In this document: piece after piece, positions 49,088 to 60,440 of the stretch
Layout of the letters: the number at the start of each line of letters is the position of its first letter
Position numbering within the stretch: the stretch's first letter is position 1
Program-made: the position numbers and the translations under genes
From: Monarcha castaneiventris obscurior
Taxonomy: Eukaryota > Chordata > Aves > Passeriformes > Monarchidae
Length of the DNA: 64,000 nucleotides
Assembly: GCA_026261815.1 (NCBI GenBank)
Contig: JAMPIT010000856.1
Span: 7,486,001 to 7,550,000 of the forward strand
Direction of reading: 5' to 3'
The notes under the pieces: model-generated
What the model saw: only the letters and a program-made list of their open reading frames with translations
Databases searched by the model: none
Told to the model about the DNA's origin: nothing

Positions 49088-49224
49088 TCACAGAATCATG
49101 GAATGGTTTAGGTTGGAGGGGACCTTAAAGCTCATCCAGTGCCACCCCCTGCCATGGGCAGGGACACCTTCCACTAGGCCAGGTTGCTCCAGGCCCCGTC
49201 CAGCCTGGCCTTGGACACTCCAAG
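49088..49224 (-). mobile_element. CR1 3'-end fragment
   Basis: Antisense copy close to consensus: 'cacagaatcatggaatggtt', 'ttaggttggaggggacctta', 'gacaccttccactaggccag'. Among the best preserved in the window. Confidence 0.94.
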
Positions 49225-50454
49225 TGCGTCTGCATTGTGTGTTTTACTTGGGGGAGAGACCTGTCTTTTCCCAAGCTGGTCGGGGAGAGCAGTCTGCAGG
49301 AGCAGCAGCTCCTTGTAGGAGAGGGATGTGGGTCCAGCCTGTGCCACCAGCCCTGTGCCTGCCATGGTTCCACTGGAAAGCAGACTGGGACTCCTTCCCA
49401 TAGCCTATGGAATGGCTGCTGTGATTTTCTCCCGTTTTTCCTGAGTTTGGGTTGAAAAAGATGCTCTGGAGGTATTCTGTCCTTGTCCTGGAACACGTGT
49501 GATGCACACACACCTGTGGATAACTCACGTGGCAGGACAGGGGACAGTGCCTGGCTCTGGGCTGTGAAAGGTGGAGGATCAGAGCCTTCCATGTCCTTCC
49601 CAAGGCAGCCTGGAGGTTCTTTCTAAGGAGCACACACCCATGTTCTCAGCCCGTGGTGGCTCTTTCTACAGCCCCACGTTGTCCCCTGAGCTGCAGCACG
49701 AGCCCTTTGGGGCACAGGAGGCTTTGCAGTTGCTGAAGGGCTGCGGAGGAGCTGCACAGAAGCTCTTTTACAGCCAGCACAGACAAACTCAGGAGGGTCT
49801 GACCAAGCCAAGGTCAGAGGTAAATTGTTCTTGTCGCTCTGGACAGGTGGAGATCAGTCCAGCCAAGGGGAAGAGTTGAGCTGAGGGGAACACTGCAAAG
49901 CAGGTTATCCCGAGGTCAGCTGCATCTTTCCAGGACAGGCTGATGACTTGATTGAAGCATTCTTCCAGAGCTCTTTCCAGGGATCTGTCCTTTGGTCTTC
50001 ACCCCGTATCTCCAGATATGTTGCAGACTGGATTTCTCAGCCCCTGATACTTGGCAGAAGTGTGGACAATTATTTGTCTCAGGCAGATCATGTTATAGTT
50101 TTGGCTCTGTCCTATCTGGAGTTTAAGTTTTCAAAAGAATGGGTAGAATTGGATGTGCAAGTCCTGCTGAACCTAGGAGATCCAGACTCTTCCTGGCTGT
50201 GGTGTCAGCCTCGTGTCATTCCAGCTGTGTCATTGCTGAGGAGTCACTTGTGTCACCCAAACCCTTGGAGTGTTAAGGGGCTGTTGGATCTCTTCATGTA
50301 CAACACGTGGAAGTGGGTGAATCCCTGGATAAGTCTGTTGGTCACAGTGGGTCCAGAGGAGGACACTGAGCAGGATCCTGTGCCCAGCGGTCCAGAAGGA
50401 ACCAGAAATGTGCATCACCTGCACGTGATCTGACTTGACAGTGCTCTGAAGAGT

Positions 50455-50687
50455 AGATTTAGATGGGATATTGGGAAGGAATTCCTCCCTGTGAGGGTAG
50501 TGAGGCCCTGGCACAGGGTGCCCAGAGAAGCTGTGGCTGCCCCACCCCTGGAAGTGTCCAAGGCCAGATTGGATGGGGCTTGGAGCAACCTGGGACAGTG
50601 GAAGGTGTCCCTGCTCGTGGCAGGGGGTGGAATTGGATGGGCTTTAAGGTCCTTTCCCACCCAAGCCATTCCAGGATTCTATGATCT
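50455..50687 (+). mobile_element. CR1 fragment, about 230 bp
   Basis: Sense copy from 'agatgggatattgggaagga' through 'ggcacagggtgcccagagaa' to a well-kept tail 'ccaggattctatgatc'. Probably a recent insertion. Confidence 0.94.
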
Positions 50688-52208
50688 GGGGAACAAATGA
50701 GTTTCTGTCTCCCAAACCTGTTCAGAAGGTCCTCTAGAGAGGCAGCCGAGGCCTGAGTGAGCTGCTCCCTTCCCTCTGTACCTACTCTGGGGCCTCTGAA
50801 CATCAGCATTTTTGAAGCAGAAATATTCTGACTGCATCACAGAGGACTTTCTAATGCTAAAAGGAAGCAGCCCAACCACACACATTATTAATGCCAGAAA
50901 CATGCAAATGGCTTTTGTACGGGAACCAGCAGCTCTATATTGGGTTCTAATTGGGTTTTGTTTTCAGAAGGAAGATATTTAAGGTTCTGTAGTGAACATG
51001 CTGCAAAAACATTGAGAGCAGAGCCCTCCAACCCAAACAACCACATTTGAAAAAAGCTGGGGGAGCTCGGATCGGTGTCGGCTCTGGCCCAGGGGGATTA
51101 GGGAAAGCCTGTCCTTCGGCCTCTTCAGGCCAGATCCCTGTGCTCTCTCTGTCCCTGGCTCTGGGGTCTGCCCTGCCCTCAGATTTACAGTACATAACAT
51201 CAACCAGAGCTGCTGCATAAGGAATTCCTTGAGTGTTTCTGTTCCAGTAAGGATTCATGGGCCTGACTGAATTATGGAGATTTTGTGCTAGAGAGATGTT
51301 TACTACAAAATAGTGACTTTCTCCCTCGGAATCCTGAAAATACTATTATCTCAAGCTTCAGGAGGAACTTCTGCACAGAGACCACCCAGGACTCAGAGCT
51401 ACCTGTCACCAGAGTACTCCCCCGTGTTCCTGTGGGGAGACTGAAATTTGGCACAGGTTGGGCTGAGCCCTCACCACCTGGAAGGGCTGGATCCACCAAC
51501 ACAGCTCTGGAATAGCAGAGATGGAGACATCCTCATCAGCAAAGTTTCTGGCTGCATTCATGGTGTCTTCAGCCTGGTGGATAGCAGAGTTTTGCCCTTG
51601 TTTCTGCTGGGGGAACATCCCTTCTGAGGGCCTGCAGGATTCTCCCTGGTACTGCTGGACTCGTTTCACTCCTCTTCCTGCTGCTGGTTCAGGCTGCCAA
51701 GCATTTCCTTCCTTCCTCCCCTGGAGCTGTTTCTTCATCCACTCCTGTTTGCGTTCCTGCTTTCCTTCAGAGGCCTTTTTCTTAAATTATTTTGAACGTC
51801 AATTGCACTTTTATCTTACTTGGATCCTGCCAGTTAGTGCTCACTGCACGAGGAGAGGGCAATGTCCCTGTTCTGTCACCTGCCTCATGGCCAGACCAGG
51901 TGGGGCCCCAGCAAACCAGTTTAACCAGCAGACCTGTAGCTTCCCTCTTCTTCAGACCACGGTGGGAAGCAGCTCCTTTTGGTGCAGAGGGCTGTGACAG
52001 ATGCTGCTTTTCAGAGGTGATGGAGAAACACCCCTTGTCCTTGTCTCTCCTGGGATTTCCTTTAACACAAGAAAAAATTTGACATCTGGAAGAAATGTGG
52101 CCCCCAAACCCACCTGAAAGAGACCTCAGAGAAGGGGATGTCAGTCCCCATGGCAGCAGTGGGAGCCTGGCTCTGTCCTGGCTCTGGAGGAGGGCTGGGG
52201 AGCCGGGC
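50688..52208 (+). other. PKD1 intron 1, 50.7-52.2 kb
   Basis: Nothing recognised until the minisatellite begins at 52209. Confidence 0.6.
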
Positions 52209-52857
52209 AGCGGGAAGTGGCTGGAGCAGAGCTGGGCAGTGGGAAGTGGCCAGAGCAGAGCCGGGCAGTGGGAAGTGGCCAGAGCAGAGTTGGGCAGTGG
52301 GAAGTGGCTGGAGCAGAGCTGGGCAGTGGGAAGTGGCCAGAGCAGAGCCGGGCAGTGGGAAGTGGCCAGAGCAGAGCTGGGCAGTGGGAAGTGGCCAGTG
52401 GGGAGCTGGGCAGTGGGAAGTGGCCAGTGTGGAGCTGGGCAGTGGGAAGTGGCCGGAGCAGAGCTGGGCAGCGGGAAGTGGCCGGAGCAGAGTTGGGCAG
52501 TGGGAAGTGGCTGGAGCAGAGCTGGGCATGGAAGTGGCCGGAGCAGAGCTGGGCATGGAAGTGGCCGGAGTGGAGCTGGGCAGTGGGAAGTGGCCAGAGT
52601 GGAGCTGGGCAGTGGGAAGTGGCCAGAGCAGAGCTGGGCAGTGGCCGGAGCAGAGCTGGGCAGTGGGAAGTGGCCAGTGTGGAGCTGGGCAGTGGGAAGT
52701 GGCCGGAGCAGAGCTGGGCAGCGGGAAGTGGCCGGAGCAGAGCTGGGCATGGAAGTGGCCGGAGCAGAGCTGGGCATGGAAGTGGCCGGAGCAGAGCTGG
52801 GCATGGAAGTGGCCGGAGTGGAGCTGGGCATGGAAGTGGCCGGAGCGGAGCCGCGCT
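52209..52857. repeat. 29-bp minisatellite (23 units)
   Basis: Twenty-three head-to-tail units with consensus agtgggaagtggcc(a/g)gagcagagctgggc. Most units are 29 bp; several start atggaag and are 27 bp, and one at 52640 is 22 bp. Units 8-10 (from 52412) and 17-19 (from 52662) carry the same ordered variants, showing a block duplication of about 250 bp. Two G-triplets per unit on the sense strand. Because 29 is not a multiple of three and the unit holds no stop triplet in most frames, all three plus-strand frames and two minus-strand frames stay open; none is a real gene. Confidence 0.97.
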
Positions 52858-53384
52858 CCGAGAGGGAGCTGGCCCAGCGTTACATAACGCACCAGAGACA
52901 CGTTCAAGTGATTAATTTGAGGCTCTGGCAGCCGCTTCCCTGTAATAATATTTTAAACATTACTTTTCCACTGGCCCTTGCCAGCGATCGTTATTTTGCA
53001 CTGTGGAGGCTGTAAAATTTCACTTCAAGGATGGGTTTCACTCCCGTTACAGAATGTGTCTGGAATGTGCAGATGTTTCCTTCGGGGAATAGGGAGCCAA
53101 TGGGCTCTAACACATCAGCCCTGCAGGGAGGACTCAACGTGCTAAGCAGCCCTATTCACAAAATCCCAAACAAACACACACACAGAGAGGCCAAGGAGCT
53201 GCACCAGCGCTGGGCATGTGGCTCCCAGCCCTGGGCATGGAAGCCCGGGGTCTGCTGGAGCTCAGGAAGGTTCTGGGCTGGGATGGTCACAGAGGGGTCC
53301 CTCAATGGGCTCTTACACAGTGCCACATGTTCCTGTTCTTTGGAAGAATTGTGGGAACTTTGGCTGGCTGGGTGCAGATAAGGT
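52858..53384 (+). other. PKD1 intron 1, 52.9-53.4 kb
   Basis: Unique sequence. No feature recognised apart from a short aca-rich run near 53170. Confidence 0.6.
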
Positions 53385-53445
53385 GGCTTGGAATCACATG
53401 ATCTCTTAGGTGCCTTCCAACCCAAACCATTCCAGGATTCTGTTG
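53385..53445 (+). mobile_element. CR1 3' tail
   Basis: 'aggtgccttccaacccaaac' with tail 'cattccaggattctgttgg'. Directly followed by a second copy in the same orientation. Confidence 0.82.
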
Positions 53446-53452
53446 GTTTTGA

Positions 53453-53687
53453 ACTGGAAGAGCGCAGGGTTAGGTGGGCTATTGGTAAGAAATTTTTGAC
53501 TCAGAGGGTGGGGAGACCCTGGCACAGTGTGCCCAGAGAAGCTGTGGCTGCCCTTGGATCCTTGGAAGTGTCCAAGGCCAGGCTGGACGGGGCTTGGAGT
53601 AACCTGGGATAGTGGAAGGTGTTGGGGTTGGAACTGGATAGGTTTTAAGGTCCCTTTCAGCCCAAGCCATTCAGGATTCCATGATTA
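53453..53687 (+). mobile_element. CR1 fragment, about 235 bp
   Basis: Sense copy beginning within ten bases of the previous tail: 'ggcacagtgtgcccagagaa', 'gtccaaggccaggctggacg', tail 'ttcaggattccatgatt'. Two CR1 ends in tandem suggest insertion of one next to the tail of the other. Confidence 0.93.
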
Positions 53688-54066
53688 ACATCCCACAGGT
53701 ATCCAGGGGTTGTGCATGTCAAGGACAAAGCAGCTGCTGCGGATGTGCCAGAATTAAAGAAACTGGGAAGATGGGATTTAATTGCACAAAAAAATAGTTT
53801 GCATGGAGAGCGGAGATGACTGAAAATTGCTTTTTATGGAACAGCTTCAAATTAAGGAGCTTCAAATTAAGGCTGTAACCATCCCTGAGGGATACATGGT
53901 GGGGCTGGTCCTCTTTTAGTAGGAAGATACAGGAGAGCTTTTTACTTCCCTAATTTTCTCTTTCCTTATCATCTTCACTGCAGGGAAGAAAGGGGAGAAC
54001 AAAGCAGTGGGGCATCAGGTCCCTAAAGAGGAGCCCTTACAGGATCAGTCATGGACACAGGGAAAG

Positions 54067-54226
54067 CTGCAGAGAGACTTCAGAGGATCAGGAGGGACAG
54101 GACAAGGGGGAATGGCTTCACACCAATAGAGGGAGGGTTAGATGGGATATTGGGAAGAAATTCTCCCCTTTGAGGGTGGTGGAACCCTTCCGGGCACATC
54201 TTGCACAGAGAAGCTGTGGATGCTCA
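54067..54226 (+). mobile_element. CR1 fragment lacking its 3' tail
   Basis: 'gggacaggacaagggggaat' through 'agatgggatattgggaagaa' to 'cagagaagctgtggatgctc', then similarity stops. The 3' UTR seen in neighbouring copies is missing. Confidence 0.85.
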
Positions 54227-54399
54227 AAACTCTGCCTATGGCATTGCGAGAGCCTGAATGAGAAGTGGAAGCTCTTACAGAAAATAAATAGACAAGATAG
54301 GAAAGAGAAAGGTTGGTTGTGATGAGCGTGAGCTCAGCTCAGGCCCATCAAACACTGATAAGCGAAAGAATCTTAAGGAAAAGTCTGTGTCCAGCAAAG

Positions 54400-55060
54400 T
54401 TGAAAAGAGTAAAGTTTTGCAAGTGTATTGGGAATTAAAGGAATTAGATGATACTGGTCTGTTAATAGATGAACATGGTCAAATTATCAATGAAAATACA
54501 GAAAAGGCAGGACTGCTCAGTAAATATTTCTGTTTTCTATTTGGAAAAAAGCCAGGTGATGTATTTGTGTCATATGAGGATGATGAAACACTTTCCACTC
54601 CAACAGTAACCGAGGAGGATGTTAAACAGCTGCTATTAATGTTAGACCTTCTTAAACCAGCAAGTTCAGATATTTCGCATCCAAGAATTTAAAAAGATCT
54701 GGCTGAAGAGCCCTCTGGGCTATTAATGCTCACTTTTAATGGCTTTTTGGGCCTTAGGGAGATTCCCAGGGACTGGATCAAAACAAACATGGTGCCAGTG
54801 TTAACAGAAGGTAAATGGGGTGGTACAAACGTTCATTAGCCAAATGTCCTGATTTTCTATCCCAAGGAGAAACAATGCTGTGCCTAGCAGGGCATTAGCT
54901 AAAAATTAAAGGGGTTGGTGTAATCAGTGGCAGTCAACATGGAAAATCCACTTACGGAAAATAGATCTCCCAAACCTCTGCCTTTTAAGTAACTTTACAG
55001 ATGGAGGAGCAGAAGATGCTGACGTTGATGTATTACACATCTGACTTCTGCTAGAAGTCA
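54400..55060 (+). mobile_element. Decayed LINE reverse-transcriptase fragment (CR1/L2/L3 clade)
   Basis: An open frame at 54387-54692 translates to a segment with the pattern seen just before the RT domain of CR1-clade elements: LLIDEHGQIINENTEKAGLL, a stretch of acidic residues, then VKQLLLMLDLLKPA and HPRI. After a stop at 54690 the similarity goes on: EIPRDWIKTNMVPV near 54760-54800 and ISGSQHG near 54915-54940, corresponding to conserved RT motifs of this clade. Stops and frameshifts separate these blocks. It is old and inactive. Confidence 0.75.
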
Positions 55061-55182
55061 GAATTTGAATTCTGAGTCAAATTTTTGAGTTTGACTCAAT
55101 GTCACATGTATTTGTCAGGAATTGGAAAGAAAAAATCAACACTATAGGTATTAAAGGGATTAAACACTGGCTTCAGAACGTT

Positions 55183-55355
55183 TCATAGAATGACAGACTT
55201 GACCCAAACGATTGTTTGGGTTGGAAGACACCTTAAAGCCCATCTGGTTCCAACCCCTGCCGTGGGAAGGGACACTTCCCACCAGATCAGTTTGCTCCAA
55301 GCTCCATCCTGCCTTTAAGGTCCCTTGCAACCCAAACCTTTCAGTGGTTCTTAGA
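55183..55355. mobile_element. Fold-back CR1: antisense and sense tails joined
   Basis: An antisense CR1 end (55183 to about 55310, 'ttgggttggaagacacctta', 'gggacacttcccaccagat') runs directly into a sense CR1 tail (about 55312-55355, 'tttaaggtcccttgcaaccc'). Near the left end acccaaacg and its complement around attg form a small perfect hairpin at 55202-55221. Confidence 0.8.
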
Positions 55356-56630
55356 GTCTTCATGTGAGATGGGAACATCCTCAGGAAGGCTGGGAGCTGC
55401 CTGCTTGGGCTTGACGCAGGAATTGGTGTGTGGAATCCGATGATTTGCAGTGTTTGAGTTGTTGGGATAAACCATGGAAAGCAGTCCTAACATCAGGACT
55501 GCAGGGAAAACACAACTGAACTGTGCTGCAGCCATGGTTTGGCTGGGTCTAGGGGCCTGAATGTGCTGCACTTGGCTTTTTGCTTGCTCCCAGCTCTCCT
55601 GGTTGGGATTTTCTGTCGCAGGCAGTGGCTGCGAACTCAGGGCTGTGCTCAGCATCACAGAGCAGCACTGTTTACTTTGGGTTACTTTTAAACATATCAA
55701 GTACTAATCTGATGGCCCCAAATCCATGAGTTTTCCCTCTGGGGAGGAAAAAATAAGTCAAGAGGCTCATCAGCTCTCCAGTACAGGCTGTGCTGCAAAA
55801 TCCTGCTCAAAGTTGGTCTCCATGATTGACAATGCTCTGCCAGGCCTGGACCTGAGTGGATCTTCCTTTCTTCTTGTGTTTTTCCCCATCAGCTATTTTC
55901 AGGGAACATCCCATGCTGGAGCTGAAGGATGTTGGCAAGAGCCTAAAACGGGGAGCCTCTTAAATGAAATGTTGTTGGTAAAACATATTGGAGATGAAAA
56001 TCAAGTGACAGACAGGGCTAAAATAGACACAAAACTTTTTCTTCAGCAGCCACCCAGGGACCTGGAAAGCTTGGAGGTGTTGGAGGGGGCTGTTAGCTAA
56101 AGGTTGGACAGATTGGGACTGTCAGCTGTGAAAGGGAGAGGTTTGAGGAGCGTTACCTGCCGTGGGAAGGGACAGTCCAGGTATGGGGACAGGGAGAATG
56201 GGAAGTTGTGTCTGTGTCAGCACCAAGGTGAGTCCTGGCAGGTCTGTGTGGAGTTAGGCTGGTGCTATCCCCATCCCTTTGCTCCGTGTCCCCTGCAGGA
56301 GTTACGGGCTGGGGAATTTGGGAACAGGACCTGGAGCTCAAACTTTTCAAATAACTCAGGAAGAAATGGCCAAAACCCCTTTCAGTTTTGTCTGCTCAGC
56401 TTTGTGCTGCTCCGGAAGTGGGAGGTCCACAGCAGGAGCTCACCCCACAGCCAGAGGGAGTCAGGGATGTGGTGACACTGTCCTTCAGCCACCTCGTGGC
56501 TTTGGCCATGAGACTTTCCTGGGTATCCTCTGGATCCAGTGTGCCCTCTGTGTGTCTGCTTTACCTGTCACAAGAGGCTTTACCTGATTGCTGCTGTTTC
56601 TCCTAAATCCTCAATCCTTTGTGAACTCCA
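55356..56630 (+). other. PKD1 intron 1, 55.4-56.6 kb
   Basis: Nothing recognised. Confidence 0.6.
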
Positions 56631-56739
56631 GGGCTTAGAGCAACCTGGGCTAGTGGAAGGTGTACCTGCCCGTGGCAGGAGGTGGAACAGCATAATCTTT
56701 AAGGTCCCTTCTCACCCAAACCATTCCAGGATTCCGTGG
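56631..56739 (+). mobile_element. CR1 3'-end fragment
   Basis: Sense copy: 'gagcaacctgggctagtgga', 'gcccgtggcaggaggtggaa', tail 'ccattccaggattccgtgg'. Confidence 0.92.
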
Positions 56740-58624
56740 TCCCCTGTGAGGGCTGTGTTTTGCTGCTTGTGGCTTTGTTTTCCCTTTGTTTGTGCTGCCG
56801 GTGCCAGTGCCTGACAACGCACTGACTGTTCCTTGTGAGAGATGAGAGAATTATTTCCCAACTGTTTGAAGAAATTGCTTTTGACCTGATACTGCCTTAT
56901 CAGTCTCACCTTCTCTCAGCTGGGTTGCGCTCTGAATTCAGCTCAGAAGCGGCATGAAGGTTTTTACAGATCTCCCCGTGTTTTGGAGGATCAGGCAGTC
57001 CCTGGTTCGTGGCTCTCATTCTGTATCAGTGATGCCCAGATTGTTCCCCTGTTCCTTTTGGGATACAAAACACAGATAACCCCAAAGGTTTCCAAGGAAC
57101 AGGCCATTCAGACTTCACCAGTGTTTGCAAATGGGACGTGTGCTTTGGAGAAGACTTCCTGGAGTTCTCCGTGTCCCTTGGCTCCAGCTCCCGTGTCAGC
57201 TCAGTGACACATCCCTGTGATCAGTCCAGCATTATCCTGAGCCTCCTGTATCCCCTGAACCCTGCCTGTGGCTCCTTTGCTGTGTACTGCAGAATTTACA
57301 GTGCGAGGACTAAATAGCATTGGGTTTTATTATTTCTCATGTCCCTAGAGGACAGCTGTCCAAGGAAAAACCTCACTTATAAAATAAATACAAATTGAGT
57401 AATAAAAAACCAGGACACAAAGATTATCTGCACCTTTCCCTGTCCCAGTGGTGAATTAATACCAGTAATACCTAAACATTTATTGAAAACTCTTTACTTT
57501 GTGTAAGGAAGATTAAGCACTGAGCAGTTCAGCTGTGTAATCCTTAAATTACAGCTTCCAGAGGGCTCCCTTTTCATGGTAAAATCAAATGTCCCTGGAC
57601 TCCCAACTTGGAAACATGCTGGGTTTTCAGGAGACCAGAGCTGGGTATTGGAGTTGCTGTGTGTTGGCACACAGTGGCACAGGACATGGGGACAGATGTG
57701 TTTTGGGAGAAGAAGTGGGGACCAGCGTGGAAAGCAGTTGGATTTGGGCTGCAGGCATCTTAATAGGATCTGCTTGAGCTCTGCCACGTGTGCTGGGGAG
57801 ATACTTGGATTTATCACATCTTTGGTTGCTTTGCAGACTTTCCATGAAACAAATGTGTGTTAGCAGGGCTGACATTTCCCTGGCTGGAGCTGCAGACAGC
57901 TCGTTTACGTGCGGTGCTAATTACGGACATCAGCTTGATTTCAGTATTTGGGTTGCTGCTTTCCCAAGCTGGAGGTCTCTGCTGTTCCCATCCTTTGCTG
58001 TGGTGTCGCAGGGCTGGGTGATGCCTGAGGTTTCTTCCTTGTTCTGTGCCACATGAAGTCACCTCTTGGCAGCGAGGGAGGGACCACGGCTGGCGCCAGC
58101 CCCAGTCATTGCTGGCTCCTGGTCACTCGGATGGCTCAGAAGGTGGGAGGGACCTCTCATAATGGTGGCCATCCCTGTATCCATCTCCCTGCCCCACTGG
58201 AGCACCTTCCTGCCTTCCCCAAGCACTGGAGGCCACTGGTGACACCCCAGTGCTCCCCTCACCTTTGGCTCTGTGTGGGTGACAGGAGTGAGGAGATGAA
58301 ATCAGTTCAGTGCAAGAAGAACTTGCAAGAGGAGCTGAGCTGCGGGTCCTGGATCCTGGGAGCCCCCTCCCAGCCCCCCGGCCGGGTGGGAGGGATGGAG
58401 CACATGATGCCATGGCCTCCAGGGTGGCCCTGCCAGAGCATGACGTCGCTGCATGAGGTAACATGTCCCCTTTGTGCGAGTGGTTCCATCCCTGCTCCGG
58501 CTTCATAACCATATTTGGGAAAGTCTGCAGAAAGCTGCTGGCTGCAGGGATGTGAGGAGCTGCTCCTGGAGCCACAGCTGCTCTGCAGACAGCTCCCACC
58601 TGGAGGGAGAGCTTATCCTGACCC
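56740..58624 (+). other. PKD1 intron 1, 56.7-58.6 kb
   Basis: Unique-looking sequence. No gene, mobile element or PKD1 exon was recognised. Confidence 0.6.
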
Positions 58625-58880
58625 CTGTGGGGGTGCCCTGGCCAGGGTTGAGGTGCCCTGGCTGTGGTTTGAATGCCCTACCCATGGTTGGGATGCCCTG
58701 GTTATTGTGAGGATCTGTGGTGGGGGTGTCCTGACTGCATTTGGGACACTCTGGCTGTGGCAGGGGTGCCATAGCTGTGATTGCAGTGCTCTGATCGTGG
58801 TGGGGGTGGCCTGGGCATGGTTGGGACACCCTGGCTGTGCTGACGGTCCCCTGGCTGTGAGAGGGGTGCCCTGTCTGTGC
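58625..58880. repeat. 20-bp minisatellite
   Basis: Degenerate units roughly ggttgggatgccctggctgt. The gccctg-like core recurs at 58633, 58653, 58673, 58693, then after one interruption at 58726, 58746, 58766, 58786, 58806, 58826, 58846 and 58866, an exact 20-base step on either side. Twelve recognisable units. Confidence 0.92.
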
Positions 58881-60281
58881 ATCCTGCAGGTGTTTGCAGC
58901 CTCACCTCCTCCGATTGCTCCAGGAATGAGGCATGGGCACAGGAGCAGAGGGAATGTAGGAGGGACTGTGTCACCTGGGGTGCCCCGAGCTCTCAGCTCA
59001 GTCTTTTCCCTGCTTCTCCAAGCATAGGCTCTCACAGCCCCTTTACCTGAGCTGTGAAGAGCCTGTGGCCCCAACCTTCAATTTACTCCTACAAATCCAA
59101 GAGTCTTGTTGTGCTGGTGCTCAGGGAGAGGCTTGAGCAGGATGAGGCAAGGCAGTGAGGTGAGGGAGGAGCGTTGCTTCATCCCCCTGCTCAGGGAGCC
59201 CACAGTGATGGAGTGACCTGCTCAAGGTCCTGCAGGAGGTGGGAGAGACATCGGGGTCTGCTCCTCGCACAGCTGCCCTGCAAGGGCATATTGGGAGTGC
59301 TTTATTCCCTTCAGGGGAGCACAGCGTGTACAGAACATGCCAAAGATGCTCATCTCGCCTTGCATTTCATATCAACAATTAGGATTTTGCTGTAAGAAGA
59401 TAAACGTTCCATTTTTAGATGAATTTTTATGAAAAGTCTTTTGGGGCAAATTCCTCAGAGAGGGCCAAGGACTTGGGCCAGCATTTGAAACTCATAAATT
59501 CAAAATGAACAAATAAATTGTCATCATGCTGTGACGGCCGCGGGGAGATGAGGGTGCTCACAGCTGCCTGCCACCAGTGAAAGGCCCCTCTTGGTGCTGG
59601 GCTGCAGCTCTTGGGGGTGATGTGGGGTGGAGTTGGAATACTTTGGCCTTGGAAAATCCGTGCTTCAGCATGATTGAAACCAGTAGCTGGTGATGATCTC
59701 TGTGTGCTGTTTCCCACCCTTCTGTGTTGAAAGGCAGAGAACTGGTGCAGGAGAGTGGTGAGGCTGTTCTGCCAGCCAGGGTGTCCTTGCCCCTACTGCA
59801 GGACCACAGCATTGCTCCCCGTGCCCAGCACACAGGAAAATCCGTGTTTTTTCATGTTTCCATAGCCATTTGTGGAAATAATCTTTTTCCTCACCTCTGC
59901 ACACTGCTTCTGTTGTGCTTCCTTGGAGAGGTGCAAGCCAAAAGACGAAGCAAAAAGGAATCAGATCAGCAAAAACCTGTAATTTTTCCTGGCTCGGGCA
60001 GGCAAAAGCACACAGTTTTTCCTGCTCTTTACTGGAAAGTCCGTTCTGTGTGTCAGGCAGGACCAGCTCTGCGCTGCCTTTTGTTCCTGGAGACAGGGAA
60101 GTGTTTGCCATGGCAACATGGGAGGCAGCCTTTGGGCTGTGCAGGGGATCTCTTGGGCAGTTTGTGGATCTGGCAGGTGATGGAAGGCTCTGGGCTTCGC
60201 TGTATCTTACCAGCCATCTCACATGTCCCTCTGTCCCTTGTCCTCACTGCTCTCAGCGTGTGGAACGGTGCAGCCTGGCTT
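58881..60281 (+). other. PKD1 intron 1, 58.9-60.3 kb
   Basis: Nothing recognised. Confidence 0.6.
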
Positions 60282-60440
60282 TTCATAGACTCCTGCAATG
60301 GCTTGGGTTCAAGGGGACCTTAAAGCCCATCCAGCCCCACCCCTGCCATGGGCAGGGACACCTTCCACTGTCCCAGATTGCTCCAAGACCCATCCAGTCT
60401 GGCCTTGGACACTTCCAGGGATGTGGCAGCCACAACCTGC
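60282..60440 (-). mobile_element. CR1 3'-end fragment
   Basis: Antisense copy: 'catagactcctgcaatggct', 'ttaaagcccatccagcccca', 'gacaccttccactgtcccag', 'acacttccagggatgtggca'. Confidence 0.93.

Noticed and set aside
49948..50433. 161-codon plus-strand frame possibly from an endogenous retroelement
   Set aside because: No motif of gag, pol or env and no LTR-like flanks were seen, so there was no basis for a call.
51782..52907. Long minus-strand frames (349 and 281 codons) over 52.1-52.9 kb
   Set aside because: Produced by the 29-bp minisatellite, which lacks stops in these frames; not a protein gene.
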